Below are positions 23,822 through 36,500 of a stretch of 64,000 nucleotides of DNA, piece by piece; within the stretch, counting starts at the first letter, position 1; each line of letters starts with the position of its first letter. The DNA is from Phallusia mammillata (lineage: Eukaryota; Chordata; Ascidiacea; Phlebobranchia; Ascidiidae), in NCBI GenBank assembly GCA_003260075.1, contig QLIY01000623.1, positions 27,678 to 91,677 on the forward strand, written 5' to 3'. A program made the position numbers and the translations under genes. The notes under the pieces are model-generated. The model was not told the DNA's origin, searched no databases, and worked only from the letters and a program-made list of their open reading frames with translations.

Positions 23822-25568
23822 ATGAAAATGACGATCGAAGACCTTTTGCAAATGGTCGAAGAATTTCTTGACAAAGATCTTAAAGCGGAAAAGCTTTCCA
23901 ACAAAACACAGACAAAACGGAAACAACTTGCTGCGAAAGTGCGGGACGCCCTTGAGGAACAGAACAAGGACAAAATGGGTGACTTTTCGTGTGTTTCATC
24001 GAACTATTAACAGCTTTTAAACTCTAACCTTAATCGGATTAATCTGTTGCAAGTCTTAAACGTGCTTTCTTGTTTAAGTAAAAACAATCTGTTTCCAAAA
24101 TAGACATACTGTATAGCCTGGGGCATTGTACAACTTTGCGGCCAACCTAATCGTATCCAGCCCCAAAAGCCACCATATTAGCACGTGCAACAATCAGTAG
24201 ACTAATGGTCAAGCTTTTAATTTTTGTAGAAAAGTTCCTTGAAGAACAAAGACTCAAAACACGTTACTCTTTGCCGGATGTCAGTCGACCCAATCTTCCT
24301 TTGCCTAGGGTAAGTTGGTGTTGTTATGTATTGCAAACCAACTAACCACTTTTTAGGATCTGTCGATCACGGCGTTTTGTCGATATCAGTATGGCATCAC
24401 AAGTAACGTATCTATACTCCAGTAGACTATGTCAGTATACACTTTCTGATGATTAATTGAACAATGTTAGTGTTTTGCTTTAATTGGACATGTATGACAA
24501 GCTCATATTTTGTTAAGAAATTTAGAACTCAATGCGCGAAGCAAAGCAATCCTCCACGGCAAACTTGGCCCGTTTTTATCAAAGACTCAACAGTTGTAAA
24601 TATTAGATGCTATTTTTAGGTTCCACGTCCAAGTTCAAACGGTAATGATGTTATTGAAGAAGAGTCAGGGGAAGAGGTATGAGTTTTAAATGATTATTTT
24701 ACCTTTTGTTCTTATGAAACGTATTCCAACAAGCAATTTTGTACATAGCTCTACATGGACCTAAACTCACCAAGCATCACATCAGAGGATACAATAAGCC
24801 TGAGTTCCACTCTTGCTGTAACATGTAAGCTGAGTTTGGTTTGACTTATGTACTATCAATGATTAACAGCAACTGCACTTAGTCAAAGAGGCATTAGTAC
24901 TGCGTATGCAAGGATGTGTGCATTTGTGGTTGACGGATAATAATTATAGACTGTTCAGGACCCATAGGTTCAAACTTTCTGTGGTCAGGATAATTTCAGT
25001 ACTGGCTTCTAGTCGCTATGTAGGCCTACTATAGTTGCTACCCAGATGGGCTTGATCGTAACGCATGTTCAATACAAAATAGAAACAGCTTTAACGTTTA
25101 ATCATCATAAATATCATGTTTTCCATTAAGCCCCAACAACAGATGGAGGTAGCGGTTCTGGCTACGAATCATATGCTTCGGACGAAGACACCGCGGCCAG
25201 GTAAGACTGTAGATCTTGTTGTTTGAAACGAAAAAAATGACGTGCTAATCACTTGTTTTCGTTTTCCCATTATACCACAACTTTTTTGTTCCACCATATC
25301 CAAACCATAACAAAGTCAAGTGGTAAATATAATTTTGTTTTTTGCGTTGCTGTCGAATGAAGCTAGGTTTGTTTCTTTTGTTTTGACATTATAGGTTAGA
25401 CTACTGTTAAGTTCTTCAAAACTATTCAGCCGTCGCACGCAGGGTAAACAGCCCTTTTCCGAGTAACGGTAAGGTCGACTGGGCATGTGAAATGAGGACT
25501 GGGCATGTGAAATGAGGACCAAACTGCTAAGTCACAGTTTTACAAAAAATGGTAAAAGCTGTTGAGAT

Positions 25569-25599
<31 letters not shown>

Positions 25600-28500
25600 C
25601 TTGGCATTCGACACGAAATGCACAATTCGATGAGAAAAGTTTGTAATTTGTACGTAAAATTAAAGCATTTTTTGTCCCTTTCTCGCAGAGTATAGTAACC
25701 GATGTCAAATGAAAGAATGTTTATTTAATAAGGTCATTTATTACTTACCTAAAACCCTCCTGGCATTTTGTAGTTCCCCAACAGTCCGATTCTCCAGTGT
25801 CATAAACTGATGCTCTCAAATTCATGTTTGAAATTGATGTGAACCAAATTTTTTCAAGCATGGGTTGAACTTTACCTCATTGCCTGGGGTCCACTATGAA
25901 ACGCATATTTTATCATTATTTTAATTTTCGAGCCATTTTCAATTACTGGTAGACTATTCTAAGTTATCAGCCATGTGTTGGTTTACAATAATTCAACATT
26001 TTTTCAGAAACAAATATTTGAAAGAAATTGAAACGCTGAACAAATATTTTGCCGGCACAAACTGCGACGTGTACAGCTTCGTCTATTTAGAAAATAAAAG
26101 CTTCCTCAGCGGTAAGAAATGGCTCAAACGGGTTGGCATTGTTCGCGAAAATCATTTTCAGGTATGTTGAGCACATGTGATGTTTGACTAAAATGTAAAC
26201 CTCGAATGAAGATATGTCCAAGCTTATTTGGTTCTTTGCGGTAGATATAGTTTCCCCTGGATGGTTAGTTCTACTTATCCTGTCTACAACTTTCGAAGAA
26301 TGCGTGAAACTGATTTGTAAACTTCGTTTTTTTACTTTTTTGACGAAAATCAATATCCTCAGTATCGCGTTTGGCTCAAATCGTTGAACAAAAGAACACC
26401 CGTTTTTTTCCTTTCTGGGACTGTGGGATAACATCTAAAGCTCTTGTGAGAAAAGGAAAAATTATAATCTACAGGTGCAGGGATTTACAATGTGTGTACA
26501 GGCAGTAATAAAGTCCTTTGCGTTTATGTGTTACCAATTTAACGAGCGAAAAGCTATTTCAGGGTTTTTCTGTTACTTTTTAAAATCTCACATTGGTTTA
26601 AATTTTATAGTTTGCTTTTAAACAACATTCCCGCGTTGTTGTTTTTTGCAGCGTTACTTTTTGTAATTAAATAGTACCAACTCCCTTCAACTACGATTTT
26701 TTTTAAACACAGTTAAGTCAATATTGAACAAATTGAAGAGCCGTGAATTCTCAAAGCCTTACATGATAATGGCACAAACTTAGACGAACGTCGCCATGCT
26801 TGGCAGAGCAGGACCTTTACACTTGTTTCGCCACATTCACCCATAATTCATGAACAAACAGTAGTGTGACGTAAAACGGTTCCAGACTGCCTAAATCCAG
26901 CCCCAGTCGTCAAAAGACAAAAATAGACCGAGGATTTTTCACTCAATTTAACCGCATTGTTGCAGTTTTGGGTACGCTTTCAGTATCCCGCTGCGTTTAC
27001 TATAAACAGCAGCTGCTGGTCCACTACCTGGTGTCAAATGTATCCCACACACGCCATAAAAAGCCAAATCTACGTGGGTAAAGAGGTCATGAATCACCTG
27101 ATAAAAATTGATGAACTTGTTTAATGGAGAAAATGCTATTTTGGGTCCTTATTCGTCACCTTTTTGTGGAAATTTGTACCTCGCAAGGTATTTGGATGAA
27201 AATATGATCCAAAAACAGTATATGTAGTATATGTAAGAGATATTTTTGGTAATTTTGGGCAAATCTCATACATCAAGCGTTTAAGAAATAAAACAAGATT
27301 AAAAATCATTAAAAATGAGCAATTTTGCATTATCTCTCTGGTAAGCTGGCCTATTTGTACAACAGGTGTGTCCATCTTTGTTTTCTTGATGCACGGTTAC
27401 CATCTTAAAATGGTACATCGAGCGTGACAGTTCAAACATTTTCTTTGTCCTGCAGTGCTTCAAGAAGCTTGGTGACACGAACGCAGTGCTGAACCTGCCA
27501 CTGAGCCTCTACAGCGCTTATCTATGCAGCAAGGACGGGACCAATTCAGTAATTATCAACCTCGAATCCTCGGGGAGCCAGGGAGAGGGATACAGGTGAA
27601 TTTAGCGCTTCAATGCTCAATGTGCCAGTCACGCATGGCTTAAAACCAATACGCCGCACTGACTCCCTGTACTTTGCGGCAAATTTCCAAGTAAAGGGCG
27701 ATTTACACCTTGTGGAAATTTTGTTTATGACTGTTGTATTTTTTTCTTTTTGGTTAAAGATCGTATTTACAACGTAAGAAAACGTTGTTTTGTCCCACAA
27801 TGCACCGTACCATAAATATCTCTGGAAACTTTACTTCATAGTTGTATTCGCTAATAACGAATGACTTACAATTATAAGTATTAAAACAGAAGAGTTTAAG
27901 CCTCATGAATTTTTATTCCACATTCAAAAACTTCTTTTGATTAGGTTGCAAACCAACGTTAACACTCTTTTGACAGGTTTTACGTGGAACACAATAAAGC
28001 AGATGAGTGGAACCGTGTTCTCAGAGAAAAAGCTGCGTCAGTAGTTCAGACTGGTAGCTTACCAGCGCCCCCAGTGGTGTCAAGACCGGTCAACAGTTTG
28101 CCACCCTCGGAACGACCAATAAATCGCCAGGGTTCACTGGGTGTAGTAGGTGTGTAATATAACGGTCTGCTTCTGTTGGCACGCGATATGGAGAAACTGA
28201 TAGTAAACAATTTAAACTTTATTTCACAAACAATTGCAAGTAGCTAAGTAAAACTGCATACCAAGCACAATAAAGGTTAAAGGCGTATTTACCAGCTAAC
28301 TTTGTGCAGTCACATAAAAATCGCCCCCGTCCATTTGACTCCATAAAATCTTTACGGGTTTTGTATAGAATACCACTTTAACCCATACTTCATGCCATTA
28401 CAGAATACAATCCAAAACTTACAATTATTAAACGAAACAAAGTAGAACCATTGCTTTGTCTGCACAAAACTCGCAACAAATCCCACTAATTTTTTAAACA

Positions 28501-31500
28501 ATGGTCTATTAATTTGGGTATATCCGCGGATATAAGTAAACCATTGCATGCTGTATATTGTCATTTCACAATTCATAATTCGTCACCATTTTTCTTCAAA
28601 TTGTTGTGTAATTCCAAACTAATTTGTGCATGATTCCGTAATTCAAAAGATCAACCTCCACCTCAACTGGCAATTAATGACAAGCCGTTACGCATGAATG
28701 GAGACGCACCATCTTCACCACCAACGCCATCAAGCCTGAACCGTAGGCGTTTTCCGAATTTCTTTGAATCAATTATTTACATTAGTTTGTTTAATCTGTT
28801 GCATCAGCACTTTTTCACCTGGATTATCATTGCGTTTTGAGTGAAAATTGGTTGCAAAATTTAACAAAAACAATGTTGCAAAGTTTAACAAAACATGGAT
28901 GAAACATAAATACCAGTTTTTCTCTCTGCATTTTATATTTCTCTAATTAAGAGTAATCAGTTTCTATGCTTTGTCAAACTTTGCAACATTCTATTCACGT
29001 TTGGTTTCATATTCACCTAAATTTGACCAAACAAAATTGCAGTGGCAAGGTAAAATAATATTCAATCAAATTTAACCTAAGTCACTTAAAATCGTTTAAT
29101 CTGGTAACCCTGCTTTGAATAATCATAAAGCCTGCACAACTTTACCTTTGCAATGGAAGAGAAACCCAGTAGCTACATGAGAGTCACGTTTAAATCAGTT
29201 TACAAATATTTCACTGAAGTATATTATGCAGACCTCGGCAAAAACCTCAAAAACGCGGTCACCGATATGTTTAAAAAAGATAAAACGAAGAAGAAAATTT
29301 CAGTGGCAGAACAGTTGGGAGCGGATTTATGTGGTAAGTGGTCTTTAACCGTGTTAGCAATAATGTTTGATTAAACATTACGTTAAGTTTTGTTGTATTT
29401 TTTATCCTATTTAACATCGTGGCATGAATAGTTGTCAACGATTTGTTAATTTGTTTTATTTTATTACTTTAGGTGGTTTAACCGTATACATTGACCACAA
29501 GTGGTCCAAGAAGTTTTGCGTTATCAAAAACAACGAGTTACTGATATACGGAAAAGAAGAAGCACCCGAAATAACGTTGCCTTTACATGGTTGTGATCTC
29601 CATCCTTATTTTGAAGATCCCGAAAAACAATTCACGTTTAAGTTAACAGAAGAAGGCCGTGATATTTTGTTTCTTTCGGTGAGTCCATTGTTGCTTATTT
29701 GCGGCTTCAATTGTGAATTCATCACAATCATAAGATGGTTCTTAACATTGTTTGTTAGGTAATTTTAGTAATACTGGTTCTTAGGATTTTTTAAACACGT
29801 TCTTAATAGATGTTGTTTTTTATAATTGTACACCAAAAGGATGTGATGCAAGAAGTCCATACCTATGCTTATAAGCATCATGGCGGAAAGTAAACTAGGA
29901 TACTTAAATTTATTATACTAAACAGGCGAGTAATTCTGAGGAAATGGGAAAGTGGATTGGAAAGCTGATTGCTGAAACAGGTTGTGCTGAGATTCCGGAA
30001 ACCCCCGAAAGCATTTACGTGGAACCCGATTTGTATCTTTCCGTCATGCACCGCGCAAGGGAAGTGTTTAACCAAACCATACGCCTGAAAAACCAAGCTT
30101 CCATGAAGCCTAAGAAAAGTGCTGAAGAAACACCCGACGAGGTTGGAGAAAAAGTTTTGTAAACAAGTTTGAGTTTTAAACATAGTTTTATTTGTTTACG
30201 GTGTTAATACGTTTATTGAACTTAAAACTTACCGTAACTTAGCCGCTCGCTTTTATTGTGACTAAGTAAATTTTTGTTGTACATTAACAGAAGATATTAA
30301 ATATAGACTAAACGTACAGTTAACTGTTATGGACATTAAATTGTTGCATTTTTTTGTTTTACCCAGTCGGGCGAAAGTTTGTACATGGATTTGGATATTT
30401 CAAACGCCCCGGCATCACTTCTTGCCAAAAATCGAGTCAAGACTGAAGGAAAATCGCCAAAACCTGACATGTCGAGGCAGGTTTCAAACGAGGCTCCGTT
30501 GCCCGTGAAAGCTAAACCAAAACGAGCACCATGTCCTCCTGGCAGAAAAAGGGTCGATTCCGAAGTCATGTCCTCTCCAACACAACCCCCCACGCGATTC
30601 AACTTTAACAAAAAACTGGAATCGGAGATATTCGACAAAAAGGTTGTGGTCAAAACACATAAAAAACAAAACTCTAAGGATCTGAAGCAAAACGGCGTGG
30701 AAAGTCCTGGGAAAACAATAGAAAAAAACTTGCCGAAGGTTGCCCGCAAGGTGGCGATAGAGAGCGAAAGTCAGAAGAGCAATGAAACTGACGTGGAAAA
30801 GCGACTGGCTGAAGTTAACCACAAAATGGACAGATTAGCGTGAGTGATTTGTTTGATCAAAGTCGTCTACTTTATTTTCGCGTTCAATTCTTGTTTACTT
30901 TAGGGTCAGAAAAACAGAATTGACAAAGTACTTAGAAGCTAGCACAACGTCGAAGAAAAAGACAGAAGTTGAACAAATTCTCCAAGACATAGAGTCGGAC
31001 AGTGACCGACTAAAAGCGGAAAAACTTGATATTGAACTTGAAATTCGAAAAAAGAAAAACTCCTCCGACTCATCTATTAATACTGCCGGAAATCGCGTAA
31101 GTATTGTTCTTTATTTTCTTCTTGTTTTGTACCTTGCCGCAAAAATGGCTTTTATGCTGTGTTGAAATTGTGTAGAAACTAATTTATCAAGCGCTTTCTG
31201 ATTTTTTCGTACAAAAATAATTGTTTGCAACAAACATTGGTTCTCCGTAACTCCGTTTTAAAAGTACAACTTATGTTTAAAATATTTGAAGTAACGTGTT
31301 TGGATTTTATGCGATTTTAACAAAAATCCCCCCGGAATGTAAAGATAACTTCTAGTTTCGATTCCTTTCCGCAGAGACCGCAACAGGGTCCCCGTGGGAG
31401 CAGCAACGTCACTTCGCCCACCGGCGGAAACGTCTTGTCCCGAGCCAAAGTAAGTTTCGTGACTTTAGGAAATCTAATCATGCGCCACTTTGCACCAATC

Positions 31501-31743
31501 GATAAATTGATTTTCGTAAAAACGCTTTCCATACGAAACTTTAAAAGCTACCCAAAATGCCTCATATTACACCACTCCTTGAAATGGGCCACAAATATAC
31601 TCCTTGAAAGTATATTCCAAGGTTTAATTTATTTTGTTACCTCTTTAATTTGAAAAACGCACTGTCGTCTTTTGTTTGCATTTAAATATAAATATTATTA
31701 ATTTATGTTACAGATGTTCGAGAACCTGGAGGCACAGAAATAA
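23822..31743 (+). CDS. AFAP1: Actin filament-associated protein 1 family (AFAP1/AFAP1L)
   Basis: Seventeen exons join in phase to about 800 residues: 23822-23978, 24230-24309, 24620-24676, 24749-24824, 25131-25200, 26008-26161, 27456-27595, 27977-28149, 28650-28742, 29043-29049, 29131-29333, 29473-29678, 29926-30141, 30367-30839, 30904-31096, 31375-31449, 31714-31743. The N-terminal helix (IEDLLQMVEEFLDKDL) and GYESYASDEDT match the AFAP start and linker. Two PH-type domains follow: PH1 at about residues 166-266, and PH2 at about 404-494 with SEEMGKWIGKLIAETG, nearly the AFAP1 sequence. A Lys/Pro-rich region and a coiled coil (about 686-752) form the C-terminus. AFAP proteins cross-link actin filaments and serve as Src-binding adaptors. 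LYMDL occurs twice (about residues 99 and 549), a likely phosphotyrosine/SH2 site. Which vertebrate paralogue it is closest to is undetermined; a single pre-duplication orthologue is likely. Confidence 0.93.
29043..29049 (+). CDS. Predicted 7-nt micro-exon of the AFAP1-like gene
   Basis: Joining exon 9 (phase 1) directly to the exon at 29131 gives an early stop. The 7-nt segment tggcaag, flanked by a consensus acceptor (aattgcag) and donor (gtaaaa), restores the frame and gives Leu-Ala-Ser across the joints. The acceptor of the following exon (cataaag) is weak, so an alternative promoter at the ATG of 29153 is also possible. Confidence 0.5.
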
Positions 31744-33599
31744 AACAGCTCGTTGAAATGTGTCAATATTGTTCCTTGTGCTTTCGCCTTTCTTCATGAA
31801 ATATGCATACATCAATCCTGATGTGTTTTTGTCAAAAAGCTGCCCTTTTTGCGGCCGGAGCTTTGCTTTGTAAACCGTGTGTTGTTCATTGCAAACGGTG
31901 CTGTTAGTTTTTGAATATTGTATTGCCTTTTCTTACTTCAATCTTCTTCAGTAGCTTTTAATTTTATAATACAAGAACTGTATTGCTAACTCGTCTTAAC
32001 GGGACTTCAGAAGTGAAAACTTTTCTTGCTGGACCCTTTAAGTTGCATAATAATCACAGAAAACCCGTAGTTAATTGCCCTTCTAATGGAATACAGATTT
32101 TAAATTACCAAATAAATTACTATGTAAATAATCAAACAAAATGTTTCAACGTAAAATCGAAAGCAAATAGTAACACCATAACGAGAATCCGAACTTCGCT
32201 TTCACAAGGGGGCGTAAAGAGCTGAATTTTTATTTAGCGGCTATAAATGGGTTGGGTTGGGAAATAATTACATAAAATTTTTGCATTAGTAACTAATTTT
32301 TTGGGTTAGTTTTATTGAATTTTAAGTGCTAATACCTTACCCCGACCCTAATAGCCCTAACCGTGAACATTTTTGGAGATACAACCAACCACATTTGGGT
32401 GTGTGATTCTCGTCATGGTGTTAGTAGCTCTACCCCAGATTGCAGTGTTAGTAGTTCTACCCTTCGGAAACTGCCTTTTCCAAATTAGCAATCTTTTTCA
32501 AATAAGGTGAAGAGAACCAACTGCGTCGTTCTTTATCGCATGGCTCGTAATTGAAGATAAAAGTGGCTACATTGAACACCCATTAACAGTTTCCCATTGC
32601 AACAGTTTGAACGAGTTCGCGAACAGTATATTCCACGCCGTCTAGCTAGCTGCTAATGGCCTACCCAGTAAATTAACAATACCATGATCATTAAACTGTG
32701 TCTGTTCTGTTTAATAACGCTGTCACGTACCTCGTAATTTCGAGCATTGCGTTGCCTTCTTTTCCTCAAGCACTCACTTGGAACGGTGGTAGTACTGTTG
32801 ATGAGGTAAAATGAATGCTGTTGCAGACAGTAAGAGCTCTTGATCGGTTAACGTCAAGTTGTAAGGCGACTAGAACGTTTACTGTATACTACAGGCTTTC
32901 ATCGTACAAGTGTATAGCAGTTAATCCAGCGCACACCAGTTCTGAAGTGTCTTTGCTGGTTATTCTACTTTTAATTCTACAATATGTCTATTGAACGTGT
33001 GTATGACGTAATAAAGGTAGCAGTTTGGAAGTTCAGTGCAGCAATAGAAGTTAAGTTGGAAGTTCAGTCTTTTATTGTTTTGTGACGGAATTAGGTTTAT
33101 TCGCACAAGCGGTATTATAAATAATTGCACAACAAGCACGTCAGTGGTAACTAATTACACTTCAATTGAACATGTTTGCAAAAGCATTGCGCCACAAAGC
33201 CAACATCGGTTTTCCAGTAAGAAGTATGTCAACCTTGCCTTGTGGCGCGTGGTATGTTCACACCCATGTTTTACCAAGCTGTTTACTGAAAGTACCCTAT
33301 ATAGCTCGTTTGATTACTTGGTGAAGCAGTAAACCGCCAGAGCAGGACCCACGCACGACCATTTCTGTTTGCTACCCGAGTCGAGGACGAACGAAATACA
33401 AATATTTTGCCTGTTTTATTTATGACCAAAGCTTCGCTAGAACCTCGTTTGCAGCAAATTAGAATACTATCTGACATTTTGAATGAATAGAATAACTGCT
33501 ATTTATTGCAGCGAGCTGTAAAAACAGGCCTAGGTGATATGTAGCAACAAGGAGGGTTAAAAAAATTGCTCATTTCTCCATAAGTATTCTATCGCTGAA
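31744..33599. other. Intergenic, AFAP1-like to first KAP gene
   Basis: Contains the 3' UTR of the AFAP1-like gene and one TIR element (32170-32424). No coding exon is recognised. The proximal promoter of the first KAP gene presumably lies at 33.0-33.6 kb. Confidence 0.4.
32170..32424. mobile_element. TA-flanked MITE
   Basis: About 20-bp terminal inverted repeats (gtaacaccataacgagaatc, and the reverse complement of gattctcgtcatggtgttag) differ at two positions. They are flanked by TA on both sides, as expected for Tc1/mariner-type non-autonomous elements. The 255-bp interior is non-coding. Confidence 0.75.
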
Positions 33600-36500
33600 A
33601 TGGAGCCTACGAAATTGCAGAGAAAGGTGGAACCGAAAGGTGAAATTTTGTTTTGAAAAGTACCGATTGTAAAACTACTTTTGCAATACTTTTTCGAACA
33701 ACACTTATAAGGCATAATTTAAATTGAGCTTTTACGCATATACTTTTCATTTTGGGAAGAGAATCGATTACCAGACACATCCATACGTGGACTTGTAGAG
33801 CCGATAAATTGTGTTTCTATTTTTAATAACAGTTTGAAGCGGGCCTATGTTTTTGGCCCGAAACCAGCTTGAATCCGAAAGTTTTTTTTTTTAGTCCAAA
33901 AAATTAGTCTTTTCCCCAACAATTTTAAGCACTTTCCGTGCTTTTGCATTTTAAAAACGACACAAACATATTCTGTCTCGATGTTTTGAATGTATAAGAC
34001 CGAACCCAGTCTGACCTTCAACTGTTTTGTAGGACACTTGCTGAGCGACAACGACACTGGAGTTGATCATCTTGGATATTCAATTTATGCTGACGCGTTA
34101 GCCAGATTGCTGTTTTGGGTTCAAACTCCTATCACTGTTGGCGTATTTGCACCATGGGGTAGCGGAAAGTCGTTTTTACTGCGAGAAGTTAGATGTAAGT
34201 TGTCTGGAGTTTATTTTGGACAAGGGTGCACAACCTTTACGCTAATAAACACTCTCAGACGTTAGTAGCTGACGTTTTATGATTCCAATGTCACGCATCG
34301 AAACTTGCATAGAGTTTTGCGTAGTAAATTGCATACTACGGTATGTTAAAAACAGTTTCGCAAAACACGACGCTGTAAACTTGTTTAAAAGTAAGATAAG
34401 TTTAATTTTATGCCTTTAGATTTGCTGCAAAAATACCAAAATCAAAAGGAAATTGACCACAACTTTGGCGATGAAAATTTCTCAAGAAGAAGTAAAAGAA
34501 GCAAAATCGGAAGATCAACCACAACGCAGAACCAAACCAGGCGTCAGGGTTGCACTTGTGCTGCCTGGACGTTTTTCCTATTGTCGATAATATGCCTACT
34601 TATTGCAACCCTCCTTATCGCATTAGATCCAGCAGCACAACACATCTATTATGAGGATCCAGGCAATTCAACAGACTCACCTTCATCAGATACACCACTG
34701 GAGCAAGAGGAGGCCTCTATTGGGTTCCTTGCAGTCGTTATACTCTTGTCTCTGATTGGCATTGTGTTTGTAACATTTGTATGTTGTGTATCCACGACCG
34801 ACACCCAGTGTTGGGCAAAGACTTCAAGAAACTTCCGTTTGGTAGCGTACGCAATGTTTACAACTTTGCCCACCCTGGGCGAAAAGCGACGCACGGCACA
34901 GGCTGATTACGACATCGTAATCGATTTTGACGAAGACGCGGAGCTCGCTCTAATGGACCCACAGGAATTAGCCGGCCAAGGGTCACAGACTTGCCTGTAA
35001 GTCGTATTTTTGATTTCTATTTGTCACAATTATCGCAAAAAAGACTACATACACTCTGCGACTGGGCAACTAAGCAATCGATATGACATGGTGTTTGGGT
35101 TTGGCTGTGTGTTGTTTTAAGACATCTTACTAATCGCGACAACATCGTTTCATTATAGGCTTAAAACCAAGTACATTTTCGTAAACTTCAAAGCATGGGA
35201 GTATGCAGGCAGCGACACCTTGTGGGCAGGAATTGTGACCAACCTGACACAGGCGATCGAAGCCGAATTCGGGGTGGTGACGTCACGTCTGTTTCGGATG
35301 TTGGACATCGAAGAGGTTTTGGACGACAGCAAATGGTGGGTAATGTATATTAAAATCTGTTTACTTAGCGATTACGATTTGGGCCTCGATGCAAATCCTG
35401 CTTAAAAAGTTATGTTAAAATATAGGTAGATATTTATTTAAAATGCTAAATTATTAATTAATTATTAAAATTATTAAAAATGCTGCTGTAAAGAAAGCAT
35501 AAGTTACAATTATGTTTGTTGCCAGCCGTGAACCATCATCTGTTGGTGTTCTAATACGAGATTTTGACGTCACTGTGCGGTCAGTGAAGCGGATGATGAC
35601 GCAATACGGGGTTGTAATAAAAGTCGACAAGCGGGGTTCGTGGTGGACCGTCAGGTACTCCAGCTCAATCGAAGCCCGGAACGCCTTAAAATCGCTCCGT
35701 ATCGCTGGGTTTGACGCCCGGCTGTCGACCGACACTCCAGTGGAACCAGCCAACGCGCCAGACAAAATTTCTCCCCAAGCTCCCACCTCCAACTGTCAAA
35801 GCAAAGTTGTAAGCATTGAAATGGACAACCTTGTTCCTGATGCAGATAGCACCTCAATCTCATCACGTGACATTCGTTGGAGCGCCCATCCAAAGCCTGC
35901 CTCGTTTTTCTCCCATTTTCTCAAGTACCCGAAGAAGGTGTGCTGTGGATGTCCTTTCCTCTACTTTTGCATTCTTTTCATTATTGCAGTGGTGCTTTTC
36001 CCAATTGGTGTGTGCATCCTTGTTTCGGAGCTTCGCTTGGATATCCTGAGGGTAAGCTTTCTCTAAAGTTACATAAGTGCATGTAATGTGGCCTCTTTCT
36101 GCGATTGAAATGCTAAACTCGGTCGTAGGGTATTGTACAAACATATCAAGTAAAAGGACGTGGTAAGCTATTTTGTCATTATGGCTAACCCATGCGTTTT
36201 TGCTTGAACTAATTAATTCATTAACAGCTTCCTATTGGTCCAATTATCAAATAATGTGAAAATATATACCGCTTTTAAAATGTTTTTTTGTGAGTTAGGG
36301 TGTATAATTTAAAAATGGCACCACCATTAAGTTTTCGGTGCATCTAAAATATACAGGATCGCTTCGATCACTTGGATCGCTTGGTGCGCCTTTTTATCAC
36401 TTGGTGCACCTTTATATCCTTTGGTGCACCTTGATATTACTTGGTGCATCTTAATATAGCATGGTGCACATTTATATCGCTTGGTTCACCCTTATATCGC

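Noticed and set aside
25479-25520. 21-bp direct duplication (gactgggcatgtgaaatgag) and a nearby poly-A run in an AFAP1-like intron
   Set aside because: Minor simple-sequence variation with no sign of a retrocopy or function.
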